A stretch of DNA of 64,000 bases from Flavobacteriales bacterium (GCA_030584065.1 CP129489.1:380797-444796); one strand, 5' to 3'; positions 36,431-45,614 are shown, counted from the stretch's first letter. Program-made: numbers and translations. The notes: generated by a model not told the origin, from the sequence alone.

Positions 36431-37180
36431 TCACTCCTCCTTCAGTTCATACTGTTCCAGCATGTCCTGGATCGCCGACGGGGCGTTGAACATCATTACG
36501 TCGATGATGGAGAGCCCCGGGATGAACATGGGATTGCGTTGGTCGTAAGCGGGCAGCCGCTGCTCGTGGAAGAGGAGCCGGACACCGGCGTCATGGAAGC
36601 GCACCGGGTCGAAGAATGTGCGGCCTCCAGGAGGATTGATATACTCGGCCGCACCGATTTCCTGGCACGTGTAGAGCGACCATTCCATGGGGTGCTTGGG
36701 CGTGGGATGACTCAGCCCCATCTCGGAATACACCTCATGCCGGAAGGGAATGTCGAGGTAGGCGCAGGTGCGTTGGAGCGTATGCGTGAGGAAGGGGACC
36801 AGCCTGTCGGATGGGGCGGCGAAGCATTCGCGCAGTACCTCGACCACGGTGGTGTAATGGGGCGCCCGCAGCAGCTTGTAGGCATCGAGCTGACGCAAGA
36901 AGAGGTCGAACCTGGCGGCATCGGGAGCGAGCACCATGTCCTTGATCAGGGTGTCGCGCTCATGCGCGGCCACGGTGACGCTCACGAATTTCTCACCGCC
37001 ACCTGCCTTGAGCACACGGTTGCGGTTCATCCAACCCTTGCGGATGTACTGCACTGGGTCGAAGACGATCCAGCGGTCCGAATGCGCAATCAGGCCGAAG
37101 TAGCCCAGATAGGGGAAGAAATAGGGCTGCATGATGCCCACCCGCTTGCCCTCGTACACCTCTCGTCCTGTTGCGTCCAT
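36431..37180 (-). CDS. WbqC-family protein
   Basis: 249 residues. Starts near MDATGREVYEGKRVGIMQPYFFPYLGYF (read over its length); the IMQPYFFPYLGYF segment is the family hallmark. WbqC-like proteins occur in O-antigen loci and are thought to help modify sugars, but the reaction is unclear. It lies 24 nt from the convergent aminotransferase stop. It is divergent from the fourth sulfotransferase, with about 210 bp between starts and no clear promoter box on its side. Confidence 0.85.
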   Translation of the reverse strand: MDATGREVYEGKRVGIMQPYFFPYLGYFGLIAHSDRWIVFDPVQYIRKGWMNRNRVLKAGGGEKFVSVTVAAHERDTLIKDMVLAPDAARFDLFLRQLDAYKLLRAPHYTTVVEVLRECFAAPSDRLVPFLTHTLQRTCAYLDIPFRHEVYSEMGLSHPTPKHPMEWSLYTCQEIGAAEYINPPGGRTFFDPVRFHDAGVRLLFHEQRLPAYDQRNPMFIPGLSIIDVMMFNAPSAIQDMLEQYELKEE

Positions 37181-37389
37181 GCCTGCTGCTCTTGCGCCGG
37201 GAAATGGCGGCGCCGTGCCCGCCAGTCGGCATCCAGGCCGTGAAGATCGCCAGTTCCGTGCCATTCGGCTTGATGCAATCCCACGAGGGCCAGGCGGTGG
37301 CCACTTGTCTACTACATGCTATCCTTGCCAGGTGGTTCGTGGTCAGGTCGGCGATTACCATTGATACTGACCGCCATGCCCAAGGTGAA

Positions 37390-38325
37390 ATGCAAGCGCT
37401 GCGCACGGTAGTACTCCACATCGGCTGGCCCAAGACGGGCACGACGACGCTGCAGAAACATGTGTTCGCCAACGTGAAAGGGCACCGCTACCTCGGCAAG
37501 ACGCCGTTCGTCACCGGGGCGAACAAGCATACGTTCCGCCTCGTGCATGCGCTTGCCTATGCCAGTGCCGAGTGCTTTCACGAGGAGGCGGAAGCCCTTC
37601 GCTCCGACTTGGCACGCGTGGAGACCGAGCGCTATGGCAATGTGGATGACCGCACCCCAGCGATCATCTCCGAGGAGGGTGTGCTGAGCAGCTTGTTGAA
37701 GCCATCGGACCATCAGCATCATGGCTATTCCACCGCATCGCTCAGCCAGATTGCTGACCGCCTGCTGCAGCTCGAGTCACTTTGGAAGGTCCGCTTCGAA
37801 CTGCTTGTCTCCGAGCGCGATCCGATGGAGATCCTGCATGCCTACTATGCCCAGATGTACCATGTCTTCAGGACCTTCGGAGGACTGAAGAGCTTCCAAG
37901 GGTATATAAGGACGGGAACATCGGGCCGGCCGGGCCATGACCTTGGCTTCAGGTATCTCCAAGGCGCGCATGTGCGCGATACGCTCGTACACCAGTTCGG
38001 CGCGGCGCGTGTGCATTGTATTCCCATGAATGAATTATTCACCGATGGGCGGGTGCGGCTGAGCGCATGGTATCCGGCCTTCCCCGATGCAGCCATCGGA
38101 CAGGTGGAGGGGGAGAACAAACGTTCAATCGCGAAGGATGTTAAATTGACCCACCTGCGTCCCGTTTGGATGCCAAAGGCGCGCTTTCGCCTGATTGATT
38201 TCCTGCGAGCGGTTCGTGCCATGCACCGGGAGCGCTACGCCGACCATAGCAAGCTGGAGGTGCAGGTGGTAATGACTGATGGGGACCGGGAGGCTTTGAG
38301 CAACTTTTTCCGGAGCGGGGCGTGA
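37390..38325 (+). CDS. sulfotransferase-like protein 4
   Basis: 311 residues. VVLHIGWPKTGTTTLQKHVF carries the 5'-phosphosulfate loop and FELLVSERDPMEILHAYY fits the 3'-phosphate region. It is more divergent than the other three. The start at 37390 is the first in-frame ATG near this strand; the open frame reaches back to 37171 over the WbqC start and is not used. It has rather AT-rich codons. The GT2 gene begins 56 nt later on the same strand. Confidence 0.72.
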   Translation: MQALRTVVLHIGWPKTGTTTLQKHVFANVKGHRYLGKTPFVTGANKHTFRLVHALAYASAECFHEEAEALRSDLARVETERYGNVDDRTPAIISEEGVLSSLLKPSDHQHHGYSTASLSQIADRLLQLESLWKVRFELLVSERDPMEILHAYYAQMYHVFRTFGGLKSFQGYIRTGTSGRPGHDLGFRYLQGAHVRDTLVHQFGAARVHCIPMNELFTDGRVRLSAWYPAFPDAAIGQVEGENKRSIAKDVKLTHLRPVWMPKARFRLIDFLRAVRAMHRERYADHSKLEVQVVMTDGDREALSNFFRSGA

Positions 38326-38362
38326 GCCAGGCGGGCCATGCCGTGTATCCCGGTTGAAGACG

Positions 38363-38370
38363 CAGCTTTG
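38363..38370 (+). promoter_or_regulatory. putative -7-like box of the GT2 gene (CAGCTTTG)
   Basis: CAGCTTTG, 11 nt before the GT2 ATG. Confidence 0.3.
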
Positions 38371-38381
38371 CTGACATCGTC

Positions 38382-39380
38382 ATGAGCCGACCTGTGGAGC
38401 CAGAGAACCCTGAGGGCGCCCCCGCGCCACTCGTCTCCATCTCGGTCACCGCCCATCGCCACGAGGCCTACCTGGCCCAGTGCCTTGAGAGCATCCTTAT
38501 GCAGGAGTGTCCCTTCGCTTACGAGGTGCTGCTGAGCGAGGACGACAGCGGTGATGGCACACGGGCCATCGCACAGCGCTATGCCGAGGCCAATCCCGAT
38601 CGTATCCGGCTTTTCCTTCACCGCCGCGATCAGCTCATCCGCATCGATGGCCGTCCCACAGGGCGGCACAGCCTGCTGCACAACCTCAGTCATGCGCGCG
38701 GGCGCTACCTCTGCCACATCGACGGTGACGACTACTGGACTGACCGTGACAGGCTGCGCGTGATGGTGGAGAAAATGGAGGCCGAGCCGGACCTAGGCCT
38801 GGCCTTTCACAATGCGTGGAACGAGTGGGACGATGGGCGGCGCCAGGTCTACCTGGCCCCGTCAATTGCCAAGCCGCGTTACAGCCGGTCAGACCTTACA
38901 GCCGTCAACTTCATCCCCACAGCCGGCGTCATCTGGCGATGGAACGCGCTCCGCGTACTGCCCGACGCCTTCCAACAGGCGCCCTTCGGGGACTGGGTCA
39001 TCAATATCCATTTCGCCGGGCTGGGCCCCATCGGCTACGTGGACCGCTTCATGGCCGTGCGCCGTGTGCATGAAGGAGGGGCCATGAGCGCGATGGGCAC
39101 CGTGCGCACCTGCCGCAGCCTGGCGCTTGCTTACGAGGTCATGCGCACCCAAGTGGGCGAAGGCCTTTCGCCCGTGGCACTGGCCCGGTGGACCAAGCAG
39201 GTCACCGACGGCTTCGATCTCGCGCTGAAGGCCGGCGATCGCGACCATGCCCGCTGGTTCCTTGCGCATGCCGCCGCCGTGCCGCAGGGCAACATCCCCC
39301 GGCGCACGCGCCTGCGCTGGTGGGCGCTGCTGCACTGGCCCCGGCTGATGCGCGCCTATGCGTCCATCAGGCGGCATTGA
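38382..39380 (+). CDS. family 2 glycosyltransferase
   Basis: 332 residues with a GT-A fold. VSISVTAHRHEAYLAQCLESIL is the nucleotide-binding opening, EVLLSEDDSGDGT the first acidic motif and CHIDGDDYWTDRDRL the DxD metal site. It probably transfers one sugar of the polysaccharide repeat on the cytoplasmic side. It has no membrane helix. Donor and linkage cannot be told from sequence. Confidence 0.9.
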   Translation: MSRPVEPENPEGAPAPLVSISVTAHRHEAYLAQCLESILMQECPFAYEVLLSEDDSGDGTRAIAQRYAEANPDRIRLFLHRRDQLIRIDGRPTGRHSLLHNLSHARGRYLCHIDGDDYWTDRDRLRVMVEKMEAEPDLGLAFHNAWNEWDDGRRQVYLAPSIAKPRYSRSDLTAVNFIPTAGVIWRWNALRVLPDAFQQAPFGDWVINIHFAGLGPIGYVDRFMAVRRVHEGGAMSAMGTVRTCRSLALAYEVMRTQVGEGLSPVALARWTKQVTDGFDLALKAGDRDHARWFLAHAAAVPQGNIPRRTRLRWWALLHWPRLMRAYASIRRH

Positions 39381-39395
39381 CCGTCCGCAACCGCA

Positions 39396-40316
39396 TCAAT
39401 CCTTCGACATCCCTGCCAGGTCTTCAGCTAAGATCCTTGTGAGCTTCGCTGTACCGCTGGCTTGAAGGTGATCGCTGTTCCCGAAGTCGATTTCAATGAA
39501 GCGTTGATCTTCAGAGAGGTCGTGGTAGCTCACATTCTGAAACGTCCGTGCTAGCTCACGCCCGGTCTTCCTGGCCAACGCTAGTTGCACGGGGTCCATG
39601 ACATCAAGATATGCCTTGTGGCAGGGAGGAAAGAAGAAATGCACCTGTATCCCGCGGGCTGCAGCTAGCTGAATAATCCGGTCTAGGTAAGCGTGATTGA
39701 TACGGTAGTGGCCGGATGGTCCAAACGTGTGCCGCGCCGCTGTTTCCTTTCCATGCGCGACAAAATCCAAGCCCGGCTTCGGCCGCCCTGGTGCTCCGCC
39801 GTTAACCCGGCACCTGATGTTGTCGCTGCCATAGAGCAGGTGGTCCATAAGCATACGTAGTGAAACCGACTTCCGCGCGTTCAACACCTCGAAACGGTGC
39901 TCAAGGCTAGAGGCCTGTTCAGGCATATCCATGTAGATGGCATAGTTCTTCACGCGCCACGGCTCAGGCCCCTCCTCAATGACTGCGCCTATTGAGTAAT
40001 AGGACAGCGGTAGGACAATCGTACTCAAAGCGGGCAACTCTGCAAGATAGTGCTCCAGGATAGCCAGGTCGCGGCGATGGTCCTGCGACATGTTTGCCGC
40101 ATTATAGGCAGGTACGCCGAAGCCCAGGGGATCGACCCCATTGAACGCATGAGAGTTGCCAAGTACAAGGATTCGAATTGAGTCGCCATGGTTCAAGAGG
40201 CGCTCGTGCGTGTAGCTGTAGTTGTTGGGAATAGCGCGCAGTCCGCATTCAACCATCACGATGATGCCCAGGATGGGAAGAATGAAGGCCATCGTACGAA
40301 GCAGGTAGCGTACCAT
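39396..40316 (-). CDS. membrane-anchored SGNH-hydrolase-like acyltransferase partner
   Basis: 306 residues, with an N-terminal anchor (LLRTMAFILPILGIIVMVECGL) and an SGNH fold: LVLGNSHAFNGVDP (Ser block) and GNSDHLQASGTAKL (Asp-His block). Such proteins (compare AlgX/AlgJ or DltD) finish O-acyl transfer started by an MBOAT protein. The MBOAT gene lies 3 nt upstream in the same operon. Among the most AT-rich stretches of the window, unlike its flanks, which suggests recent acquisition. Confidence 0.78.
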   Translation of the reverse strand: MVRYLLRTMAFILPILGIIVMVECGLRAIPNNYSYTHERLLNHGDSIRILVLGNSHAFNGVDPLGFGVPAYNAANMSQDHRRDLAILEHYLAELPALSTIVLPLSYYSIGAVIEEGPEPWRVKNYAIYMDMPEQASSLEHRFEVLNARKSVSLRMLMDHLLYGSDNIRCRVNGGAPGRPKPGLDFVAHGKETAARHTFGPSGHYRINHAYLDRIIQLAAARGIQVHFFFPPCHKAYLDVMDPVQLALARKTGRELARTFQNVSYHDLSEDQRFIEIDFGNSDHLQASGTAKLTRILAEDLAGMSKD

Positions 40317-40319
40317 GGC

Positions 40320-41777
40320 CTAGAACTGGAAATAAATGAACGTGTGATCCCGCCCGGTGTGAATCAGCACGATGCAGACAAGCACGTAGTAAGCCGCCCA
40401 CCGCCAGCCGGGTGACATGAATCGCTCCAAGCTGGCTAAGCCGTGCTGTTGGTGGCGTTGCATCCATTCTACGGCCAGCATAACCCAGACGAATGGCATG
40501 GGACCACTAGTCGTAATGTCTTTAGCCAGTAGGAGGAACTGACCAGGGTTGGCAATCATACGGGTCGGTATCAAAATGATGAACTCCAAAGCCGTAGTCA
40601 GGTCGGGCGCCCTGAAAAAAATCCAGGCGAAGTCGACTAGGAGAAATGTCCCAGCCATGCGGAGTGAATCGGCTGGGGATGGCAACCAGCCACGGAGTGC
40701 GGTAGTAGTGACGTGTTCGCGATGGGTGCCGCGCAGGAGCAAGGGCAGAAAGAACAGGGCGTGCAATGCTCCCCATACGACGAAGGTCCAGTTGGCGCCG
40801 TGCCAGAAGCCGCTAACCAGGAATATAACCAAGGTGTTGCGTACCCGCTGATTGAGATTCCCGCGGCTCCCGCCCAAGGGGATGTACAGGTAGTCCCTGA
40901 ACCAGGTGCTCAGCGAAATATGCCAACGGCGCCAGAACTCGGCGATGTCCCTGGAGAAGTAGGGGAACGCGAAGTTGCGCATGAGCGAGATGCCAAAGAG
41001 CCGTGCAGTGCCAACTGCAATGTCGGAGTAACCGCTGAAATCCCCGTAGATCTGGAAGGCAAAGAGGATGGCGGCGAATGCCAGGTCACTGCCACCTCTG
41101 GCCCAAGGGTCGCTGAAAGCCTGGTCAACAAGCGGTGCGCACTGGTCGGCAATGACCACCTTCTTGAAGAAGCCCCACAGGATCTGCCGGGTTCCGTCAA
41201 CCGCCTGGCTATAATCGAACCTCCGGGTTCGCTGGAACTGTGGCAGCAGCGCTGTGCCACGCTCGATTGGCCCCGCCACTAGCTGGGGGAAGAACATCAA
41301 GTAGGCGCCGAAGGCCACGGGGTCGCGCTCGGCACGGAGCTGCCCGCGGTACACATCAATGGTGTAGCTGAGGCTCTGGAAGGTGTAGAAGCTGATGCCG
41401 ACCGGTAGCACGATGCCCAGCGTGCGCGCCTCGAAGGGTATGCCCAGTAACGTGAAGCCGTCGGCGAAGGCGGTGATGAAGAAGTCATAGTACTTGAAGA
41501 AGCCCAGCGAGCCCAAGTTGCCCACCAGACTCAAAGCGAGCCAGGCCTTGCGGCGCGCAGGGCCGGAGCTGGCGCTGATGCGTAGGGCCGCCACATAGTC
41601 GAGCGCGCCGCTGAAGAAGACCACGCTGAGGTAGCGCCAATCCCACCAGCCGTAGAAGAAGAGGCTGGCGGCCAGCAGCAGTGCGTTGCCATGGCGATGG
41701 TGGATCCGCTCGGCCAGCCAGAAGAGCCCGAACACTAAGGGCAGGAAGAGTGCGAACTCGACGGAGTTGAAGAGCAT
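40320..41777 (-). CDS. MBOAT-family membrane O-acyltransferase (AlgI-like)
   Basis: 485 residues and about ten helices. Contains the family segments FSRDIAEFWRRWHISLSTWFRDYLYIPLGGS and VSGFWHGANWTFVVWG with the catalytic His326. It passes acyl (usually acetyl) groups across the membrane to a polysaccharide, with the SGNH partner just downstream. Codon use is GC-rich in the first third of the gene (above about 41270) and distinctly more AT-rich in the rest, the mirror image of sulfotransferase 1. This marks a probable recombination joint. Confidence 0.93.
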   Translation of the reverse strand: MLFNSVEFALFLPLVFGLFWLAERIHHRHGNALLLAASLFFYGWWDWRYLSVVFFSGALDYVAALRISASSGPARRKAWLALSLVGNLGSLGFFKYYDFFITAFADGFTLLGIPFEARTLGIVLPVGISFYTFQSLSYTIDVYRGQLRAERDPVAFGAYLMFFPQLVAGPIERGTALLPQFQRTRRFDYSQAVDGTRQILWGFFKKVVIADQCAPLVDQAFSDPWARGGSDLAFAAILFAFQIYGDFSGYSDIAVGTARLFGISLMRNFAFPYFSRDIAEFWRRWHISLSTWFRDYLYIPLGGSRGNLNQRVRNTLVIFLVSGFWHGANWTFVVWGALHALFFLPLLLRGTHREHVTTTALRGWLPSPADSLRMAGTFLLVDFAWIFFRAPDLTTALEFIILIPTRMIANPGQFLLLAKDITTSGPMPFVWVMLAVEWMQRHQQHGLASLERFMSPGWRWAAYYVLVCIVLIHTGRDHTFIYFQF

Positions 41778-41862
41778 GGCGCCGTGGCCGCTCAGCGGAG
41801 GCGGGGCGAAGAAAGCGCTTCGCCGTCAGATACCCCGGCCTGACCGCATCCCCTGCGTTGCG

Positions 41863-41870
41863 CACCTTTG
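41863..41870 (+). promoter_or_regulatory. putative -7-like box of the first GT4 gene (CACCTTTG)
   Basis: CACCTTTG, 5 nt before the ATG at 41876, suggesting a nearly leaderless transcript. Confidence 0.35.
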
Positions 41871-41875
41871 CCGCC

Positions 41876-43000
41876 ATGCCCCTGCGCATCGCCCTGGCCA
41901 CGGCCACGCCGCACCACCGCTGCGAGACCTTCGTGCGCGCCCACCTGGAGGGGCTGCGCGACCCGGTGCTGGTGCTCACGGACGGATCGCTGCCCGCTGC
42001 CGATGGCGAGGGCCGTCCCCTGCTGTCCGCCTCGCGCGCCGCGCGCCTCGCGCACCGGGTGAAGGGCCTGATGGGCCCGCAGGACCACAGCGCCCGCCTC
42101 CGCGCCCGCATCGTGCAGCTGCTGCGGGAGCGGCGCGTGGAGGTGGTGCTGGCCGAGTACGGCACCACCGCCGCCGAGCTGCTGCCCTGCTGCCAGGCGG
42201 CCGGGGTGCCGCTGGTGGCCTATTTCCTCGGCTTCGACGCGTACACGCACGATGTGCTCCGGCGCTACGGAAACTACCGCGCGCTCTTCGGCGGCGCGGC
42301 ACGGCTGGTGGCGGTGAGCCGCGCCATCCGGGAGCACCTCATCGCGCTGGGCGCCCCGGCGGAGAAGGTGGTGTACAACTCCTGCGGCGCCGATGTGGAC
42401 CGCTTCACGCCCGCCGATGCGGGGGCGGCGCCGCCGCACTTCCTCGGCGTGGGCCGCTTCGTGGACAAGAAGGCGCCGCACCTGCTGCTGCTGGCCTTCG
42501 CCGAGGCCCATCGCCAGCGGCCCGCCGCCCGCCTGACCCTGGTGGGCGACGGCCCGCTCTGGGAGGCCTGCGACCAGCTGGTGCGCGCCCTGGGCCTGCA
42601 GCAGGCCGTGGACCTCTGCGGCCCGCGCACCCCCGCCGAGATCGCGGGGCTGCAGCACCGCTCGCGCGCCTTCGTGCAGCACAGCGTGGTCACCTCCGCC
42701 AACGACCGCGAAGGCACCCCCGTGGCCATGCTCGAGGCCATGGCCTGCGCCCTGCCCGTGGTGAGCACCCGCCATGGCGACATCGCCGAGGTGGTGGGCA
42801 CCGAGCGCGGGCTGCTGGGCGAGGAGCGCGACATCGGCGCCATGGCCGCCCACCTGGTGGCGCTCATCGACGATCCCGTGCGCGCCGCGGCCATGGGGCG
42901 CGCAGGCCGCGCCTACGTGATGGCCGAGCACCGCCAACAGGACCGCATCGCCGCGCTGCAGGGCATCCTGCAGCAGGCCGCCCATCCCGTGCGCGCATGA
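41876..43000 (+). CDS. family 4 glycosyltransferase (tandem copy 1)
   Basis: 374 residues, GT-B fold. N-terminal MPLRIALATATPHHRCETFV; C-terminal donor domain with FLGVGRFVDKKAPHLLLLAF, LTLVGDGPLWEACDQL and the E-x7-E motif in DREGTPVAMLEAMACALPVV. Clearly paralogous to the next gene along its whole length. It overlaps that gene by ATGA. Returns to the GC-rich codon use of the chromosome. Likely adds a sugar to the exported polymer. Confidence 0.9.
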   Translation: MPLRIALATATPHHRCETFVRAHLEGLRDPVLVLTDGSLPAADGEGRPLLSASRAARLAHRVKGLMGPQDHSARLRARIVQLLRERRVEVVLAEYGTTAAELLPCCQAAGVPLVAYFLGFDAYTHDVLRRYGNYRALFGGAARLVAVSRAIREHLIALGAPAEKVVYNSCGADVDRFTPADAGAAPPHFLGVGRFVDKKAPHLLLLAFAEAHRQRPAARLTLVGDGPLWEACDQLVRALGLQQAVDLCGPRTPAEIAGLQHRSRAFVQHSVVTSANDREGTPVAMLEAMACALPVVSTRHGDIAEVVGTERGLLGEERDIGAMAAHLVALIDDPVRAAAMGRAGRAYVMAEHRQQDRIAALQGILQQAAHPVRA

Positions 43001-44118
43001 ATCCCCCGCGCATCGCCATCGCCTCGCCCAGCGCGAATGCCTGGAGCGAGACCTTCATCGCCGCCCACCTGGAGCGCCTGCACGGCGTGGAGCTGGTGCT
43101 GGTGGATGGCGAGCTGCCCACCCGCGTGGCAGGCGGCCCCCTGCTCCGCGGCCGCACCGCACCCGGTCGCCTGGCGGACCGCCTCCTGGCCCTGCTGCGC
43201 GGCACCGATCCAGAGGGCCTGGTCCGCCACCGCATCGCCCGGCTGCTGCAGCGGCGCGGGATCGAGGTGCTGCTGGCCGAGTACGGCAATTGCGCCCACG
43301 CGCTCATCGGTCCCGCCCGCGCGGCCAAGGTGCCGCTGGTGGCCCACTTCCACGGCTTCGACGCGCACCGCATGGACTACGTGGAGCGCCTGGGCCGCTA
43401 CCGCGAGCTCTTCGCCAGCGCCGCCGCGCTGGTGGTGGTGAGCCGTGCCATGGAGCGCCAGCTGCTGGCCCTGGGGGCGCCGCCGGAGAAGGTGGTGTAC
43501 AACTGCTACGGCATCGATGTGGGCCGCTTCGCGGCGGGTGCGCCGGAGCAGGCGCCGCCGCATTTCGTGGCCGTGGGCCGCTTCGTGGAGAAGAAGGCCC
43601 CGCAGCGTACCATCGCGGCCTTCGCCAGGGCGCTGGCGCAGGTGCCTGCGGCGCGCCTCACCCTGGTGGGGCAGGGGCCGCTGTGGGAGGACTGCGCGCA
43701 CCAGGTGCAGGAACTCGGCATCGGGCATGCCGTGGACCTCTGCGGGGTGCGCACGCCGGACGAGATCGCCGCCCTCCTGCGCGGCGCGCGCGCCTTCGTG
43801 CAGCACAGCGTGCGCGCGGCCAACGGCGATTCGGAGGGCACCCCCCTGGCGGTGCTGGAGGCCATGGCCACGGGCATCCCCGTGATCGCCACGCGCCACA
43901 CGGGCATCGCCGATGTGGTGGGGGAGGAGCGCGAAGGGCTGCTCTGCGAGGAGCACGACGTGGAGGGCATGGCCCGCAACCTGGTGCGCGTGGCCCTCGA
44001 TCCCGCCCTGGCCGGGCGCCTGGGCCGCGCGGGACGCGCGAAGGCCGAGCGCGAGCACCGCGTGGAGGACAGCATCGCCCGGCTGCAGGCCATCCTGGAG
44101 CGCGCCGCGCGCCGCTGA
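42997..44118 (+). CDS. family 4 glycosyltransferase (tandem copy 2)
   Basis: 373 residues. Starts MNPPRIAIASPSANAWSETFI at the ATGA overlap. FVAVGRFVEKKAPQRTIAAF, LTLVGQGPLWEDCAHQV and SEGTPLAVLEAMATGIPVI match the previous protein almost block by block, so the pair arose by duplication. Acceptor loops differ (HFHGFDAHRMDYVERL against YFLGFDAYTHDVLRRY), which would fit different acceptors. Confidence 0.9.
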   Translation: MNPPRIAIASPSANAWSETFIAAHLERLHGVELVLVDGELPTRVAGGPLLRGRTAPGRLADRLLALLRGTDPEGLVRHRIARLLQRRGIEVLLAEYGNCAHALIGPARAAKVPLVAHFHGFDAHRMDYVERLGRYRELFASAAALVVVSRAMERQLLALGAPPEKVVYNCYGIDVGRFAAGAPEQAPPHFVAVGRFVEKKAPQRTIAAFARALAQVPAARLTLVGQGPLWEDCAHQVQELGIGHAVDLCGVRTPDEIAALLRGARAFVQHSVRAANGDSEGTPLAVLEAMATGIPVIATRHTGIADVVGEEREGLLCEEHDVEGMARNLVRVALDPALAGRLGRAGRAKAEREHRVEDSIARLQAILERAARR

Positions 44119-44156
44119 GGAGGGGCCGCTGCGCCGCGATCTCCCATCTTGGCGCC

Positions 44157-45569
44157 ATGAAGCTCTCCCTTCCGCTGCGCATCCTCATCGGCCTGGCCGC
44201 GGGCATCGCCTGGGCCGTGCTCTCCAGCACCATGGGCTGGAGCCGCTATACGCTGGATTGGATCGCGCCCTTCGGCGACATCTTCATCAATCTGCTCAAG
44301 CTCATCGCCATCCCGCTGGTGCTCTTCAGCATCATCGGCGGGGTGAGCGGCCTGGGCGATGTGGCCAAGCTGGGCCGCACCGGCCTGCGCATGCTGGCGC
44401 TCTACCTGGCCACCACCGTCATGGCCATCAGCGTGGGCCTGCTGGTGGTGAACCTGATCAAGCCGGGCGAATGGTCGAGCGACGACCAGCGGCTGCGCAA
44501 CCGCATCGCCTACGAGCTGTGGGTGCAGGAGACCCCCACGGTGAGCAAGCCCAAGGACGGCCTCTGCATCAGCTGCGACCCGAAGAACGCCGCGCTGGTG
44601 GCCGAGGTGATGGCCGCCCGCCAGGCCTCCCCGCCCGATCCCGCCCTCATGGGCAAGGTGGAGGAGGCCAAGAGCGTGCAGGGCGGTCCGCTCCAGTTCC
44701 TGGTGGACATGGTGCCGAGCAACATCTTCCTGAGCTTCAACAACGCGCTGATGCTGCAGGTGATCTTCTTCGCCCTCTTCTTCGGCGTGGTGCTGCTCAC
44801 CCTGCCGGCGGCCACCGTGGCGCCGGTGGTGGCCCTGGTGCAGGGGCTCAACGAGGTCTTCATGCGCATGGTGGACCTGGTGATGCGCGCCGCGCCCTGG
44901 TTCGTCTTCGCCCTCATGGCCGGGGTGGTCTCGCGCATCGCCGGCGACGACCCCGCCGCCGTGCTGCAGCTCTTCAAATCGCTCGCCGGCTACAGCCTCA
45001 CGGTGGTCCTCGGCCTGGCCCTGGTGGTCTTCGTGATCTACCCTACGGTGATGACCCTGCTCATGCGCCGCAATGTGTTCGGGCGCTTCCTCAAGGCCAT
45101 CAGCCCCGCCCAGCTCCTGGCCTTCAGCACCAGCAGCAGCGCGGCCACCCTGCCGGCCACCTTGGAGTGCGTGGAGGAGAACATCGGGGTGAGCAAGAGC
45201 ACCGCCAGCTTCGTGCTCCCCATCGGCGCCACGGTGAACATGGACGGCACCAGCCTCTACCAGGCCGTGGCGGTGGTCTTCCTGGCGCAGTTCCACCTGG
45301 TGGACCTGACGCTGGTGCAGCAGTTGGGCATCATCCTCACGGCCACCCTGGCCAGCATCGGCGCGGCCGCGGTGCCCAGCGCCGGCCTCATCACGCTCTT
45401 CATCGTGCTCACCGGCCTGGGCCTCGATCCCGCCTGGATCGCCATCATCCTGCCGGTGGACCGCATCCTGGACATGTGCCGCACGGTGGTGAATGTCACC
45501 GGCGACGCGGCCTGCTGCAGCATCATCGCCCACAGCCAGGGCGAGCGCCTCTTCAACAAGCCGGCGTGA
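44157..45569 (+). CDS. dicarboxylate/amino-acid:cation symporter (DAACS)
   Basis: 470-residue membrane transporter taking up dicarboxylates or acidic amino acids with Na+ or H+. Family marks: FGDIFINLLKLIAIPLVLFSII, the serine-rich hairpin STSSSAATLPAT (about residue 324) and VNMDGTSLYQAV with the cation-site Asp. A soluble insertion of about 70 residues (about 110-180), with two Cys in LCISCDPK, lies in a loop and is larger than in the common prokaryotic members. CATCTTGG (44145-44152) ends 4 nt before the ATG. Confidence 0.92.
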   Translation: MKLSLPLRILIGLAAGIAWAVLSSTMGWSRYTLDWIAPFGDIFINLLKLIAIPLVLFSIIGGVSGLGDVAKLGRTGLRMLALYLATTVMAISVGLLVVNLIKPGEWSSDDQRLRNRIAYELWVQETPTVSKPKDGLCISCDPKNAALVAEVMAARQASPPDPALMGKVEEAKSVQGGPLQFLVDMVPSNIFLSFNNALMLQVIFFALFFGVVLLTLPAATVAPVVALVQGLNEVFMRMVDLVMRAAPWFVFALMAGVVSRIAGDDPAAVLQLFKSLAGYSLTVVLGLALVVFVIYPTVMTLLMRRNVFGRFLKAISPAQLLAFSTSSSAATLPATLECVEENIGVSKSTASFVLPIGATVNMDGTSLYQAVAVVFLAQFHLVDLTLVQQLGIILTATLASIGAAAVPSAGLITLFIVLTGLGLDPAWIAIILPVDRILDMCRTVVNVTGDAACCSIIAHSQGERLFNKPA

Positions 45570-45614
45570 GCAAGGCCGCTGAGGCCCGGCAGGGGCGGCG
45601 GGCGGCGATGGAAC

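Noticed and set aside
31920-41280. Mobile element carrying the polysaccharide genes
   Set aside because: No transposase, integrase, target duplications or tRNA junctions were seen; recombination in flanking genes explains it better.
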